NCBI GenBank assembly: GCA_964469155.1
Contig: CAYXXU010000002.1
Coordinates: 1 to 64,000 of the forward strand
Origin: CAIWKO01 sp964469155
GTDB lineage: Bacteria > Bacteroidota > Bacteroidia > Bacteroidales > CAIWKO01
Direction: 5' to 3'
Length of the DNA: 64,000 nt
Shown: one piece after another, positions 27,771 through 36,062 of the stretch
How positions within the stretch are numbered: the first letter of the stretch is position 1
How the letters are laid out: the number at the start of each line of letters is the position of its first letter
Position numbers and translations under genes: made by a program
Notes under the pieces: generated by a model
What the model saw: only the letters and a program-made list of their open reading frames with translations
What the model was told of the DNA's origin: nothing
The model's database searches: none

Positions 27771-28535
27771 TTATTTGAACTCTAAAGGATTATGAGCTAA
27801 ATGACATTCTACACAATTCATTCCATCGTTATGCTCTTTCAAATCGATCTGCTTAATTTTACCGGAAGGTTTAGCTGTGGCGTGACATTTTCCGCAAGAT
27901 TCGCGGCTTTGAGGTTTATTTATATTTTTTGGTGATGGAGACAGCACATGTTCGGTACCTTGTCCGTGGCAACTCTGGCAGCCAATAGATTTATGACTTC
28001 CCTGCAACCTGGTTTTATTAATATTCTGATGACAAATGGTGCAGGTTTCGCCCGACACTTGTTTGGTGTCGCCAAATTTTGAAATGGCTGCAGTCATTAA
28101 GGGTGAGTGCGGATTATGGCAGGTGATGCAATAAGTACTGTTTGGGTTATGTTTCAACGAATCTATCTGTTTTTTTGGTCTTGATGAGGCTACATTGCTA
28201 ATATCATGACATTTTAAGCAAAACGCTTTAGAGGAATTTGTATTCAGTACAAATTTTTTAGGATTGCGTGTATGCTTAAAAGCCGGACCATGACACATTT
28301 GACAACTGAGCGTGGCGTGAGTGCCCGTTATTTTAATGGAATCAATTTTAATGTGACATTTTTTACACCAAACGGCCTCAATATTATCCGGGCCCATATC
28401 CTGTTCAGATGTAACTGCAGGCTGTTGATTATTGTTTTCCGGTAAATGATTCGGCTTTAACAGGTAAAATAATACTGCTCCTATGCATAAAATTACCAGA
28501 AGGGTGGTTAAAATTATTTTTATTTTTTTTGACAT
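27771..28535 (-). CDS. Octaheme c-type cytochrome, membrane-anchored
   Basis: 254 residues. One N-terminal anchor or signal helix (about 8-28), then eight CXXCH haem-binding motifs: CKKCH, CQMCH, CLKCH, CITCH, CTICH, CQSCH, CGKCH and CVECH. Histidines between them could serve as axial ligands. The arrangement resembles the small multiheme electron carriers that feed periplasmic reductases (NrfB/DmsE/MtrA-like); none of these genes is next to it here, so its partner is unknown. It stands alone between the tricorn gene and the ammonium transporter region. No assembly factors for c-type cytochromes are in the window. Confidence 0.88.
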   Translation of the reverse strand: MSKKIKIILTTLLVILCIGAVLFYLLKPNHLPENNNQQPAVTSEQDMGPDNIEAVWCKKCHIKIDSIKITGTHATLSCQMCHGPAFKHTRNPKKFVLNTNSSKAFCLKCHDISNVASSRPKKQIDSLKHNPNSTYCITCHNPHSPLMTAAISKFGDTKQVSGETCTICHQNINKTRLQGSHKSIGCQSCHGQGTEHVLSPSPKNINKPQSRESCGKCHATAKPSGKIKQIDLKEHNDGMNCVECHLAHNPLEFK

Positions 28536-28841
28536 GCTTCCAAATTTAAATTAGCGAAAAACATTCTGCGATTCATTGGTGATCCAATGTCTGATGTACT
28601 ACTTAAAAAGTTGACAACTATTTATTAATACAGCAAATATCAAACTTTTTCTTTAATTACAGCATGAGTTTTCTTTTAACTTGCATCTTCTTAATAGGTT
28701 TGGACCAAAATTAAGATTTGAAGTCTGTATTGCTGATGTCAAATAATCACTCGTAGAGATAGGTAGCTCTTTCTTATTGATTCGAATGATATTTCACCAT
28801 TTGTATCTTGATATTTATTCCAGTGAATGAAAACAACAAAA

Positions 28842-28866
28842 AAACCGAAAGCATAGCCTCCGGTTT
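28842..28866 (-). terminator. Rho-independent terminator of the Rh gene
   Basis: The inverted repeat AAACCG...CGGTTT ends in a run of T on the minus strand, 27 bp beyond the stop of the Rh gene at 28893. The rest of the 357-bp gap (28536-28892) is AT-rich and without a gene. Confidence 0.65.
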
Positions 28867-28892
28867 CCTGTAATAATGAAAATGTGTTTCGA

Positions 28893-30125
28893 TTAATTCG
28901 GTCTGACTGCTTCTTCCTTTTTAAATTCCGGGATTCTGGGTTTAATTTCTTCTACTTCTACATCGAGGAATTCTTCGGCATCGTCGTAAGCTTCTTCCTT
29001 TCGGCCTAAAACCGGTAATATTTTACCTACAATAAATCCGGTAGCAAAGGCAAGCACTATGGTTATCAACATTCCTAGTAACTGGTTGCCGATATTCAAT
29101 CCTTTGACCAAAGGTATTACGGCCAAACCTCCCATCAAACCAGGGATACCATGCAGGTTGGTTACACCGCAGGTGTCAATGATTTTCATCCACGATTGCT
29201 GACGCGACTGTATGAGTGCAAAACCCATGGTGGAAATACCTCCTGCCATGATACCTATGATAGCGGCCATGGTATGACTGGCCACCACACAGGACGAACC
29301 AATCGCAACTCCTCCGGCCAGGGCTGCATTGGCAATGTCGGCTATGCTGACTTTTTTTCGTAAGGATATAGAAAAGATATAAGTGGCCAGGGTAGATCCG
29401 CAAAGGGCCATGATGACATTTACAACGGTATGTGGCATTTCGGCAGGGGTGACCAAAGCTGCACAGAAGCTAGGCCAGAATATCCAAAGGGCCATACTTC
29501 CGAGCATGGAATAGCGGTCGGAGGTGGCATCTGATTCGATGGTCTTTTCCATTTCCTGTTTGGTAGTCATAGTAAGAGCAACACCCAAACCGAAAATAGC
29601 ACCAAAAGCATGTATCACAATGGAGCCTCCCACATCAACCACGCTGCCCGGACCAATAAGTCCGAGGCCTCCCCCCAGAACAATCCATTCGTTAAAAGCA
29701 TAAGCAGGAACAAATAAAATTCCAAGAAGAATGTATTGCGGCATTTTTAAACGGCCCAACACAGCACCAGCAGCTATCAACAGACTGGCAGCACCAAATT
29801 CGGCCAGAATGAGTTTTTGTACTTCGCCGTTCTCAATACCGGTGATACCTGTATTTTTTATCAGGAAATACAAGGGAAGGGCAGTACTAACCAGGAGGAA
29901 AGTGGCTGTTAAGGCAGATCGACCATACTTGCGGACAAATACCATTAGAAATCCAAAACCGATCAGTAACATGACCATGATATGTATGGCCCGGTTGTAG
30001 CGCTGGTCATTGATGACGGCATAGTCGAGATCGTTTGTTACAGCTTCCTGTGCAAACGAAACCATCGATATTATTACCAAGAATAATGTCGCTGAAAATT
30101 TTTTGAGAATATCTGAAAAGTTCAT
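28893..30125 (-). CDS. Rh-type ammonium/ammonia channel
   Basis: 410 residues, with an extra N-terminal signal-like segment (FLVIISMVSFAQE) and eleven or twelve membrane helices. Rh hallmarks rather than Amt ones: GGSIVIHAFGAIFGLGVAL, NAALAGGVAIGSSCV and DTCGVTNLHGIPGLMGG, with pore histidines in the first and third. The final 40 residues are cytosolic and acidic. Rh proteins conduct ammonia or methylamine, possibly CO2. It is separated from the Amt gene by its own promoter and a terminator. No PII (GlnK) gene accompanies either. Confidence 0.9.
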   Translation of the reverse strand: MNFSDILKKFSATLFLVIISMVSFAQEAVTNDLDYAVINDQRYNRAIHIMVMLLIGFGFLMVFVRKYGRSALTATFLLVSTALPLYFLIKNTGITGIENGEVQKLILAEFGAASLLIAAGAVLGRLKMPQYILLGILFVPAYAFNEWIVLGGGLGLIGPGSVVDVGGSIVIHAFGAIFGLGVALTMTTKQEMEKTIESDATSDRYSMLGSMALWIFWPSFCAALVTPAEMPHTVVNVIMALCGSTLATYIFSISLRKKVSIADIANAALAGGVAIGSSCVVASHTMAAIIGIMAGGISTMGFALIQSRQQSWMKIIDTCGVTNLHGIPGLMGGLAVIPLVKGLNIGNQLLGMLITIVLAFATGFIVGKILPVLGRKEEAYDDAEEFLDVEVEEIKPRIPEFKKEEAVRPN

Positions 30126-30162
30126 TGTAAGATATTAAGTGGTTAAATTGATTTTTACGCGG

Positions 30163-30170
30163 CAAAAATA
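30163..30170 (-). promoter_or_regulatory. -7 element for the Rh gene
   Basis: TATTTTTG on the minus strand fits TAnnTTTG and lies about 40 bp before the start at 30125. Confidence 0.45.
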
Positions 30171-30202
30171 TCCTTTTAAACAATAAAAAAAATAATTCTG
30201 CA

Positions 30203-30239
30203 ATTTTCGGTAATATACTTTAAAGGATATACCGAAAAT
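30203..30239. promoter_or_regulatory. Dyad upstream of the Rh promoter
   Basis: ATTTTCGGT (30203-30211) and ACCGAAAAT (30231-30239) form a perfect 9-bp inverted repeat with a 19-bp AT-rich centre. It lies just upstream of the proposed -7 element, a place where an activator could bind. The binding protein is unknown. Confidence 0.45.
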
Positions 30240-30295
30240 ATATCAAAAGAACACTTAATATTCCTGTTATACGGTAGTGACTATTCAATGAAACA

Positions 30296-30326
30296 CGAAA
30301 ACCCCGATTATGATGCGGGGTTTTCG
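30296..30326 (-). terminator. Terminator of the Amt gene
   Basis: CGAAAACCCCG and its exact complement form an 11-bp stem with a 9-nt loop, 19 bp past the stop of the Amt gene (30345) on the minus strand. This separates it from the Rh gene. Confidence 0.75.
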
Positions 30327-30344
30327 TTGTGAAATATATAGGTT

Positions 30345-31559
30345 CTACAAAGCTCCTTCGTCGTAAGCCTTTTCGCCGTGTTGGGAATAATCCAGCCCTA
30401 TAATTTCGGAATCTTTTGAAACTCTGACCGGAGTGATCAGGTTTATTAATATCAGCATAATATAAGTAAAGATGAAAGCATAGGCTGAAGCAAGCACAAC
30501 TGCTATGGTTTCTTTCATGAAGAAATTTGAACCGCCAAACAGAATTCCATCGGCTCCGGCCGGATTAATAGCCTTTGATGCGAACACACCGAGCAGTATG
30601 CATCCTAAAAATCCACCCACACCGTGCACTCCCCAAACATCGAGGGCATCGTCCCATTTCCATTTATTTTTGAATTGAACGGCCAGATAGCATACACCTC
30701 CTGCTGCGATACCAACCAGTGGTGAGGCCCACAAAGGTATGAAACCCGCGCAGGGAGTTATGGTCGCTAATCCTGCAATGGATCCGGTAAGCAAACCAAT
30801 GAATTTTGGTTTCTTCTGGTGTATCCATTCGATAATAACCCAGGTGACCGTTGCAAAAGATGCTGCAATATCGGTATTAATAAAGGCCAATGAAGTAATA
30901 TGGTCTACAGCGACTTCGCTACCGGCATTGAAACCATACCATCCGAACCATAAAAGACCGCTTCCGATGGCTACTAAAGGAATACTATTGGGAGTATTGT
31001 TTTTTTCTACACGGGCACCCACATAAAATACTGAGGCCAGCGCTGCAAAACCTGCCGTTGCATGAACAACGATACCACCTGCAAAATCGATAACACCCCA
31101 TTCGGCTAACAGACCACCGCCCCATATCATGTGGACAAACGGATAGTAAACCAGTATCTGCCAGAAAGTAAGGAAGATCATGTAAGCTTTGAAATTAACG
31201 CGGTTAGCGAACGCTCCGGTTATCAAAGCAGGGGTGATGATGGCAAACATCATCTGGTAAGCAATAAAAACGAATTCAGGAATTTTTCCGTTGGTATACA
31301 TGGAATCCATGCCGACTCCGTAAAGAAATGCTTTATCAAAGTTTCCAATGATACCTCCTGCACCGCCACTGAAACACAAAGAATATCCGAAGATCACCCA
31401 CAAAACCGTTGTCCATCCCAGCGAAGCAAAACTTTGAATCATAATACCAAGAATGTTTCTCTTGGTCGCCAGGCCTCCGTAAAAGAACGCGAGTCCGGGC
31501 GTCATTAACATAACCAGGCTGCATGCAAGCAGCATAAAACCTGTTGAACCAGTATCCAT
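30345..31559 (-). CDS. amt: Ammonium transporter Amt
   Basis: 404 residues with eleven membrane helices, starting FMLLACSLVMLMTPGLAFFY, the usual Amt N-terminus. Further signatures: DFAGGIVVHATAGFAALASV (first pore histidine), DDALDVWGVHGVGGFLGCIL (second pore histidine) and the phenylalanine gate. It imports ammonium across the inner membrane. A good Shine-Dalgarno (AAGGAG) lies 7 bp before the ATG, unusual for this genome and suggesting strong translation. The porin gene is immediately upstream on the same strand (32 bp). Confidence 0.95.
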   Translation of the reverse strand: MDTGSTGFMLLACSLVMLMTPGLAFFYGGLATKRNILGIMIQSFASLGWTTVLWVIFGYSLCFSGGAGGIIGNFDKAFLYGVGMDSMYTNGKIPEFVFIAYQMMFAIITPALITGAFANRVNFKAYMIFLTFWQILVYYPFVHMIWGGGLLAEWGVIDFAGGIVVHATAGFAALASVFYVGARVEKNNTPNSIPLVAIGSGLLWFGWYGFNAGSEVAVDHITSLAFINTDIAASFATVTWVIIEWIHQKKPKFIGLLTGSIAGLATITPCAGFIPLWASPLVGIAAGGVCYLAVQFKNKWKWDDALDVWGVHGVGGFLGCILLGVFASKAINPAGADGILFGGSNFFMKETIAVVLASAYAFIFTYIMLILINLITPVRVSKDSEIIGLDYSQHGEKAYDEGAL

Positions 31560-31591
31560 AATTTTCTCCTTTTTTAAGTGATTAATATTAA

Positions 31592-32419
31592 TTAAAATGT
31601 AAGTCCGAAAACAAAGTGAAAGCTCGATGCCTGCGGGTTGAAAATGACAGATGCTTTCAACGGCAGATCGAAATGTTCAGTAATTTTTATTTTTCTATAT
31701 CCTGTAATACCCATATTCACCACAGCGAAACCACCGTCGTAAGCAGGTGTGCTGTATACACTGGAAAAAGGCGTAGCACCCACAAATGCGTCGAAGTTGA
31801 ATTCCTTGATGGCAAATGAATACCCTAATTCGATGTAAGTGGAATAGCGGTTTTTAAATTTTAAGGACTGAAGCTTTCTGGTAGCAGTAAAAATACTGTC
31901 ACCGGAAGTTTTATCATTTCCAAATACATAGGTACCCACCAATACGCTGATAGGAAATTTTTCGGGTCCTTTATATTGCAAAGTAGCCTCTATGGAATGT
32001 GAAGTGTATTTTGTCAGATTTACACCTGAAGTGGTGTCAAATTCAATTTCGGAAGGTGATTTGCAGTAGGAATAACGTGTGTCGTTCAGATCGGTTGCCA
32101 GTGCTGGAATATAATAATCAGTTACGGTGAGTGAAAACCCTTTTAGGGAGTATTTCAGATAGAGATCGGATTCGACATAATTGTTGGTTAGAGCAATGGC
32201 TCCCCAGTAGCCCAGTTCGAAGTTTCCCAGACCAAATGATAGAGTCGGTTGTATGCTGGGTGAACTGCCATAATCCATCCCTCGCCATACATAACGACTC
32301 ATCAGATCGGCTCCAACATTTAGTTTAAAAGGGAATTTGCATTTTTTTTCCTGGGCTGTTACATTAACAGTTGCAGAAAGGGCGAGCAACAAAAAACATA
32401 ATGGTAAAAATCTTTTCAT
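31592..32419 (-). CDS. TorF-like putative porin (gcw_chp family)
   Basis: 275 residues. Signal peptide to about residue 22 (SATVNVTAQ), then an antiparallel strand pattern with the family core SRYVWRGMDYGSSPSIQPTL, and a C-terminal aromatic residue (FVFGLTF). It resembles the gcw_chp/TorF group of outer membrane proteins, often linked with Amt genes. It probably forms a pore that lets ammonium or other small solutes into the periplasm. It is the first gene of the Amt operon. Confidence 0.75.
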   Translation of the reverse strand: MKRFLPLCFLLLALSATVNVTAQEKKCKFPFKLNVGADLMSRYVWRGMDYGSSPSIQPTLSFGLGNFELGYWGAIALTNNYVESDLYLKYSLKGFSLTVTDYYIPALATDLNDTRYSYCKSPSEIEFDTTSGVNLTKYTSHSIEATLQYKGPEKFPISVLVGTYVFGNDKTSGDSIFTATRKLQSLKFKNRYSTYIELGYSFAIKEFNFDAFVGATPFSSVYSTPAYDGGFAVVNMGITGYRKIKITEHFDLPLKASVIFNPQASSFHFVFGLTF

Positions 32420-32505
32420 AATCTTAAGTTTTTTTACGGGGTAAAAGTATTGATTGCCTGAATACCGGCAAATAATAGATTTTGCGTAATTTACACTACA
32501 GATTA

Positions 32506-32521
32506 TACCTATGAATAGGTA
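32506..32521. promoter_or_regulatory. Perfect NarL-type 7-2-7 site
   Basis: TACCTAT-GA-ATAGGTA exactly fits the NarL/NarP arrangement TACYYMT-nn-AKRRGTA. It lies about 90 bp before the porin-amt start at 32419 and only about 30 bp beyond the stop of the NarL-family regulator gene at 32552. A second half-like word (TTTTACCTAG) follows at 32522-32531. The site is also part of an 8-bp perfect dyad (ATACCTAT-GA-ATAGGTAT). Confidence 0.65.
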
Positions 32522-32551
32522 TTTTACCTAGATTTCAGTAAGGGTTGAAAT

Positions 32552-33217
32552 TTATTCGGGAATTTCGATGATCTTATTCTTTATGCCATAGATGATGAGT
32601 TCAGCGCCCGATTTGATCTTTAGCTTTCTCATGATATTATTTTTATGACAGTCGACGGTTCTGACGCTAATAAACAATTTTTCGGCAATTTCTTTATTGG
32701 ACAGTCCGGCCCCGAGTTTTTCGATGATCTCTTTTTCGCGTTGGGTAAGGGATTCATCTTTATCCATCCGGTCGAATCCAGTTCGTGATTTCTTGATATA
32801 ACTGCGTAAAATGTTCGACGAAATAAGTTTGCCCAGATATTCTTCTCCATCAGCAATGGTGTTGATTGCTTCCAGAAGTTCTTTTCTGGAGGTATCTTTG
32901 GGTAGATACCCTTTGGCTCCATTCATCATGGCACCGACCACAAAATCTTCATTCTTGTGCATTGATAAGATGAGGATATTCACATCAGGATACTGCCCGG
33001 TGATGATCTTTGCCAGTTCTATTCCTGAGGTTTTGGGCATGGTGATGTCGAGGATCAGGATATCCGGTTTGTTTACCTTAAGTAAACTCAACAGTTCATC
33101 GCCATTTGATGCTTCGGCAATCACTTCGAGGTTTTCTTCGTCCGAGAGCAGTGATTTGATGCCATCGCGAAATATCTGATGATCATCGGCGAGGATTATT
33201 TTTATTTTTTTTACCAT
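32552..33217 (-). CDS. NarL/LuxR-family response regulator
   Basis: 221 residues. Receiver domain with DDH at 11-13, phospho-acceptor D57 in ILILDITMPK and a lysine in GYLPKD. The C-terminal HTH (about 155-215) has LTQREKEIIEKLGAGLSNKE and RTVDCHKNNIMRKLKIK, the LuxR/NarL fold. The partner kinase is at 34015-35814; a transposase gene lies between them. The 7-2-7 palindrome just downstream of its stop is the first candidate target. Confidence 0.92.
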   Translation of the reverse strand: MVKKIKIILADDHQIFRDGIKSLLSDEENLEVIAEASNGDELLSLLKVNKPDILILDITMPKTSGIELAKIITGQYPDVNILILSMHKNEDFVVGAMMNGAKGYLPKDTSRKELLEAINTIADGEEYLGKLISSNILRSYIKKSRTGFDRMDKDESLTQREKEIIEKLGAGLSNKEIAEKLFISVRTVDCHKNNIMRKLKIKSGAELIIYGIKNKIIEIPE

Positions 33218-33316
33218 GATTTATAATTGTCAATTGCGTTATAAATTTTTAACATGCCCTGAAAAAACTCATTTAATTGGTTTATGCCTTATTCTATTCG
33301 ATTATGCGGAATTACT

Positions 33317-33395
33317 GCCCTGAAAGGGCTTAAGCAATAGCATAGGACAACGTCCTATGCTATTTAAGAATGAAGAATCTTCGCCCTGTAAGGGC
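33317..33395. repeat. Left REP-like hairpin pair beside the transposase
   Basis: Two small hairpins, GCCCT-GAA-AGGGC (33317-33329) and GCCCT-GTA-AGGGC (33383-33395), flank a longer perfect dyad, AATAGCATAGGAC and complement with an AAC loop (33336-33364). They lie immediately downstream of the RAYT transposase gene. Confidence 0.75.
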
Positions 33396-33401
33396 ATCAG
33401 C

Positions 33402-33854
33402 CTAATCCCATACATATCTCTCATCATATTCGACGTTGTATTTCTTAAGAAAAGCCCTGAATTCTTCCTGAAAACTCTTGATTTTATGATGTTTGTATTG
33501 GTTAATAATATAATCAACGACTTTATCTGTTTCAGCAGGATTAACTGAAAAGATTCCATATCCGTCCTGCCAATAAAACTGAGAATATTTTTCGTCTTTC
33601 GTTTTTATCCATTTGGATGATTGTTTTTTTATTTCTTCTACCAATTTCATCTGTGCTACTTTACGTGATAAAAGGTACAAAATGTGAACATGATCTTTAT
33701 GTCCTCCAATTCTAACAGGATTACATTCCAATCCTTTACAAATGCCCCCCATATATTCATACAATGAGTATCCAATGTTTTCATCGATGAGGGGTTTCCT
33801 GCTTTTTGTACTGAACGTTATGTGAACATAAACCTTTGATAATGATTGTGACAT
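33402..33854 (-). CDS. REP-associated tyrosine transposase (IS200-like, Y1)
   Basis: 150 residues, full length for a TnpA/RAYT. It has the HUH motif in GGHKDHVHILYLLSRKVAQM at about 52-60 and the catalytic tyrosine in FYWQDGYGIFSVNP at about 105. The start KVYVHITFSTKSRKPLI is typical. It cuts and rejoins single-stranded DNA at hairpins. Paired GCCCT-nnn-AGGGC hairpins flank the gene. It separates the histidine kinase and response regulator genes of a two-component system. Confidence 0.9.
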   Translation of the reverse strand: MSQSLSKVYVHITFSTKSRKPLIDENIGYSLYEYMGGICKGLECNPVRIGGHKDHVHILYLLSRKVAQMKLVEEIKKQSSKWIKTKDEKYSQFYWQDGYGIFSVNPAETDKVVDYIINQYKHHKIKSFQEEFRAFLKKYNVEYDERYVWD

Positions 33855-33868
33855 TTTTTTTTGCTTTC

Positions 33869-33948
33869 GCCCTTACAGGGCTTATAAATATCATTTACTA
33901 TGGCTCAAAGGTCGATGCCCTTTGCTTCTGCTACTGCCCTTACAGGGC
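33869..33948. repeat. Right REP-like hairpin pair beside the transposase
   Basis: GCCCT-TAC-AGGGC occurs at 33869-33881 and 33936-33948. The loop sequence is the complement of that in the second left hairpin, so left and right hairpins point in opposite directions. Confidence 0.75.
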
Positions 33949-34014
33949 CTTAATAATTCTAATCATAATCTTTCCTAAGCAATTCACTACACAAAAATAC
34001 GAAGGTTTATCCAG

Positions 34015-35814
34015 CTATGAATGAATCCTTAACTTTACTTCTATCCGGGTTCCCTTGCCTGCAGCAGAAATAATCTGGAAGGTTCCACCCAGAATTTCTG
34101 CCCTATCGTGCATATTATAGATACCGTTCCCGCTTTTTCTTTTTTGTTCAGCATCAAAGCCTTTGCCGTTGTCTTCAATACTAAGGTGGATTGTTTCATT
34201 CTCATACAAAAAGTTTATATCCACTTTGGTTGCTTCCGAGTGTTTTACAATATTGTTAAGGGCTTCCTGAATAATACGGTAGAGGTAGATCTTAATATTG
34301 TTTTCGCATTTCTCAGGGAGTTCATTATAATGGAAAGTAATACGGATGTCATTATTGGAACGTATCTCTTCGCAAAGGTTCTCAATGGCACTGATCAGCC
34401 CGAATTGGGTTAGCACCGGCGGCATAAGGTTTTCAGACATGCTGACTACTTCCCTTGAGGCAGTAGTGAGGAGGTTCTTGGCTTCGTCTATAATCTGTTG
34501 TTTCAATTCCGGACTGGCATTTTCGGCTCTTTCGAGCTTCATTTTAATAGCAAGAATGTGTTGCCCCAACCCGTCATGCAACTCGCGCGAAAGGCGCTGT
34601 CTTTCCTGTTCCTGACCGTCAATGACTGACGTGATACGTTTTGAACGCTCTTCCTGCAGTTCTTCTGTCTGCATTTTTATTTTTCCCGACATTTTGTTGA
34701 ATGCGCTTGTCAGGTCGCCTATCTCATCGGTAGAGTTGTTTTCGAGTTTAGTATCATAATCTCCTCTTGAAATTGAATCTGCAGCCAGTTTCAGTTTTAC
34801 TATGGGTGAGGAAATCCTTTTTGAAATGATAAAAACAATGCCGAAAATAATGATCGAAATGATGAGACTCAGAATAATGATGCTGTTTCGTAAGGTATAG
34901 ATAGGTATCATGGCTTCTTCCACGTCTATCTCTACCAATATCACCCAGTTCAATCCGGGGATATTAATTTTGCAGTAAGAGCCCAGAACCGTAATATTTC
35001 GATAATCCTTGTATTCTCCTGTCCCGTTGAGATTCTGAAAGGCTTTTTCTACGGCAAGTGTCTTTACCAATTGCTTGTTCACTGAATTACTTTTAAACCT
35101 GGATGAAGTGCGCATAATACGGTCAGAACCCACTACATAGGCTTCTCCGGTCTTTCCAAGTCCATTCAGTACGTTGGTGTTGAACATAATGGAATTGATA
35201 GAAGCCATATCCATCTCGAACAATAATAATCCTGTTTTTTCGTTGGTGTTATTGTTTTTAAGACTAGCCCCCAGGTAGATCTTTTTATTGACGAGGTCTT
35301 CCACAATTGATACCCGGTTCGATTCATTTATCTTTTTCAGGTATGCTATGATATCATCCCCGAACTTTTCAGATAAAAATGTAATCCCTTTTTGATAAGG
35401 ATTTGGCAGTTGGATGAAACAATTGAGGTGATGGGTTTGAAGGATAATGTTTTTAAAATCCAATTTTTCGCTGAAATTCTTTGCAATTTTTTCTTTGAAT
35501 TCAGAATCAATAAAGCGTAAATAATCACCGCTTCTTATTTTGCCCGATTTATAATCAGGCGCTTTTTTTATGATTCCTTCCCAGTTCTCGAAACGGCTGA
35601 TCTGGCTCACTTCGTCCATCCTTTCCATAAGGTAGTTCTCAATATTCCTCTCTTTTTCGAATTTCACCGAGTTTAGTTGGTCGTAGGTGCGTGAGATAAG
35701 AGCATTTTTGGAGGTAAAGTAGGAGTAAAGGCTGAGAATGAAAATAGTGACCAGGCTCAGTGCGAAATAATAACCGAATAGTTTTTGAACCAATGTTGTT
35801 TTATTCCTTTTCAT
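34015..35814 (-). CDS. NarX-like sensor histidine kinase (HisKA_3)
   Basis: 599 residues. TM1 at about 12-33, an extracytoplasmic sensor of about 265 residues (Cache-like), TM2 at about 305-328, HAMP at about 330-380, then HisKA_3 with RQRLSRELHDGLGQHILAIK at about 405 (phospho-acceptor H) and HATPase_c with EALNNIVKHSEATKVDI and DNGKGFD. The architecture fits kinases that pair with NarL-type regulators. It is on the same strand as the regulator but separated by the transposase. Ligand unknown. Confidence 0.9.
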   Translation of the reverse strand: MKRNKTTLVQKLFGYYFALSLVTIFILSLYSYFTSKNALISRTYDQLNSVKFEKERNIENYLMERMDEVSQISRFENWEGIIKKAPDYKSGKIRSGDYLRFIDSEFKEKIAKNFSEKLDFKNIILQTHHLNCFIQLPNPYQKGITFLSEKFGDDIIAYLKKINESNRVSIVEDLVNKKIYLGASLKNNNTNEKTGLLLFEMDMASINSIMFNTNVLNGLGKTGEAYVVGSDRIMRTSSRFKSNSVNKQLVKTLAVEKAFQNLNGTGEYKDYRNITVLGSYCKINIPGLNWVILVEIDVEEAMIPIYTLRNSIIILSLIISIIIFGIVFIISKRISSPIVKLKLAADSISRGDYDTKLENNSTDEIGDLTSAFNKMSGKIKMQTEELQEERSKRITSVIDGQEQERQRLSRELHDGLGQHILAIKMKLERAENASPELKQQIIDEAKNLLTTASREVVSMSENLMPPVLTQFGLISAIENLCEEIRSNNDIRITFHYNELPEKCENNIKIYLYRIIQEALNNIVKHSEATKVDINFLYENETIHLSIEDNGKGFDAEQKRKSGNGIYNMHDRAEILGGTFQIISAAGKGTRIEVKLRIHS

Positions 35815-36022
35815 TTTTTGCTTTAGGAATGTAGAGCCAAAAGTAGGGTATTTTTTATTTCGATGGTAAAAAGGAAGTTTTTAGTGGTGGAAAACAGTTT
35901 TGGATAGGCGATAGATAGGTTTTTAAATTATTCTTTGAAAAAATTACGCAAATTTGAAGCAAAACTCAATTTTGTCCTGCTTTGAAAAAAATAATTGAAC
36001 AACATCATCTCAAAAATTAACT

Positions 36023-36030
36023 TATATTTG
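36023..36030 (+). promoter_or_regulatory. -7 element for the WYL operon
   Basis: TATATTTG matches TAnnTTTG, 33 bp before the start at 36063. The upstream gap (35815-36062) is a divergent promoter region. Confidence 0.45.
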
Positions 36031-36062
36031 TGCATACAAACCATAATTAATGTCCCGTTATT

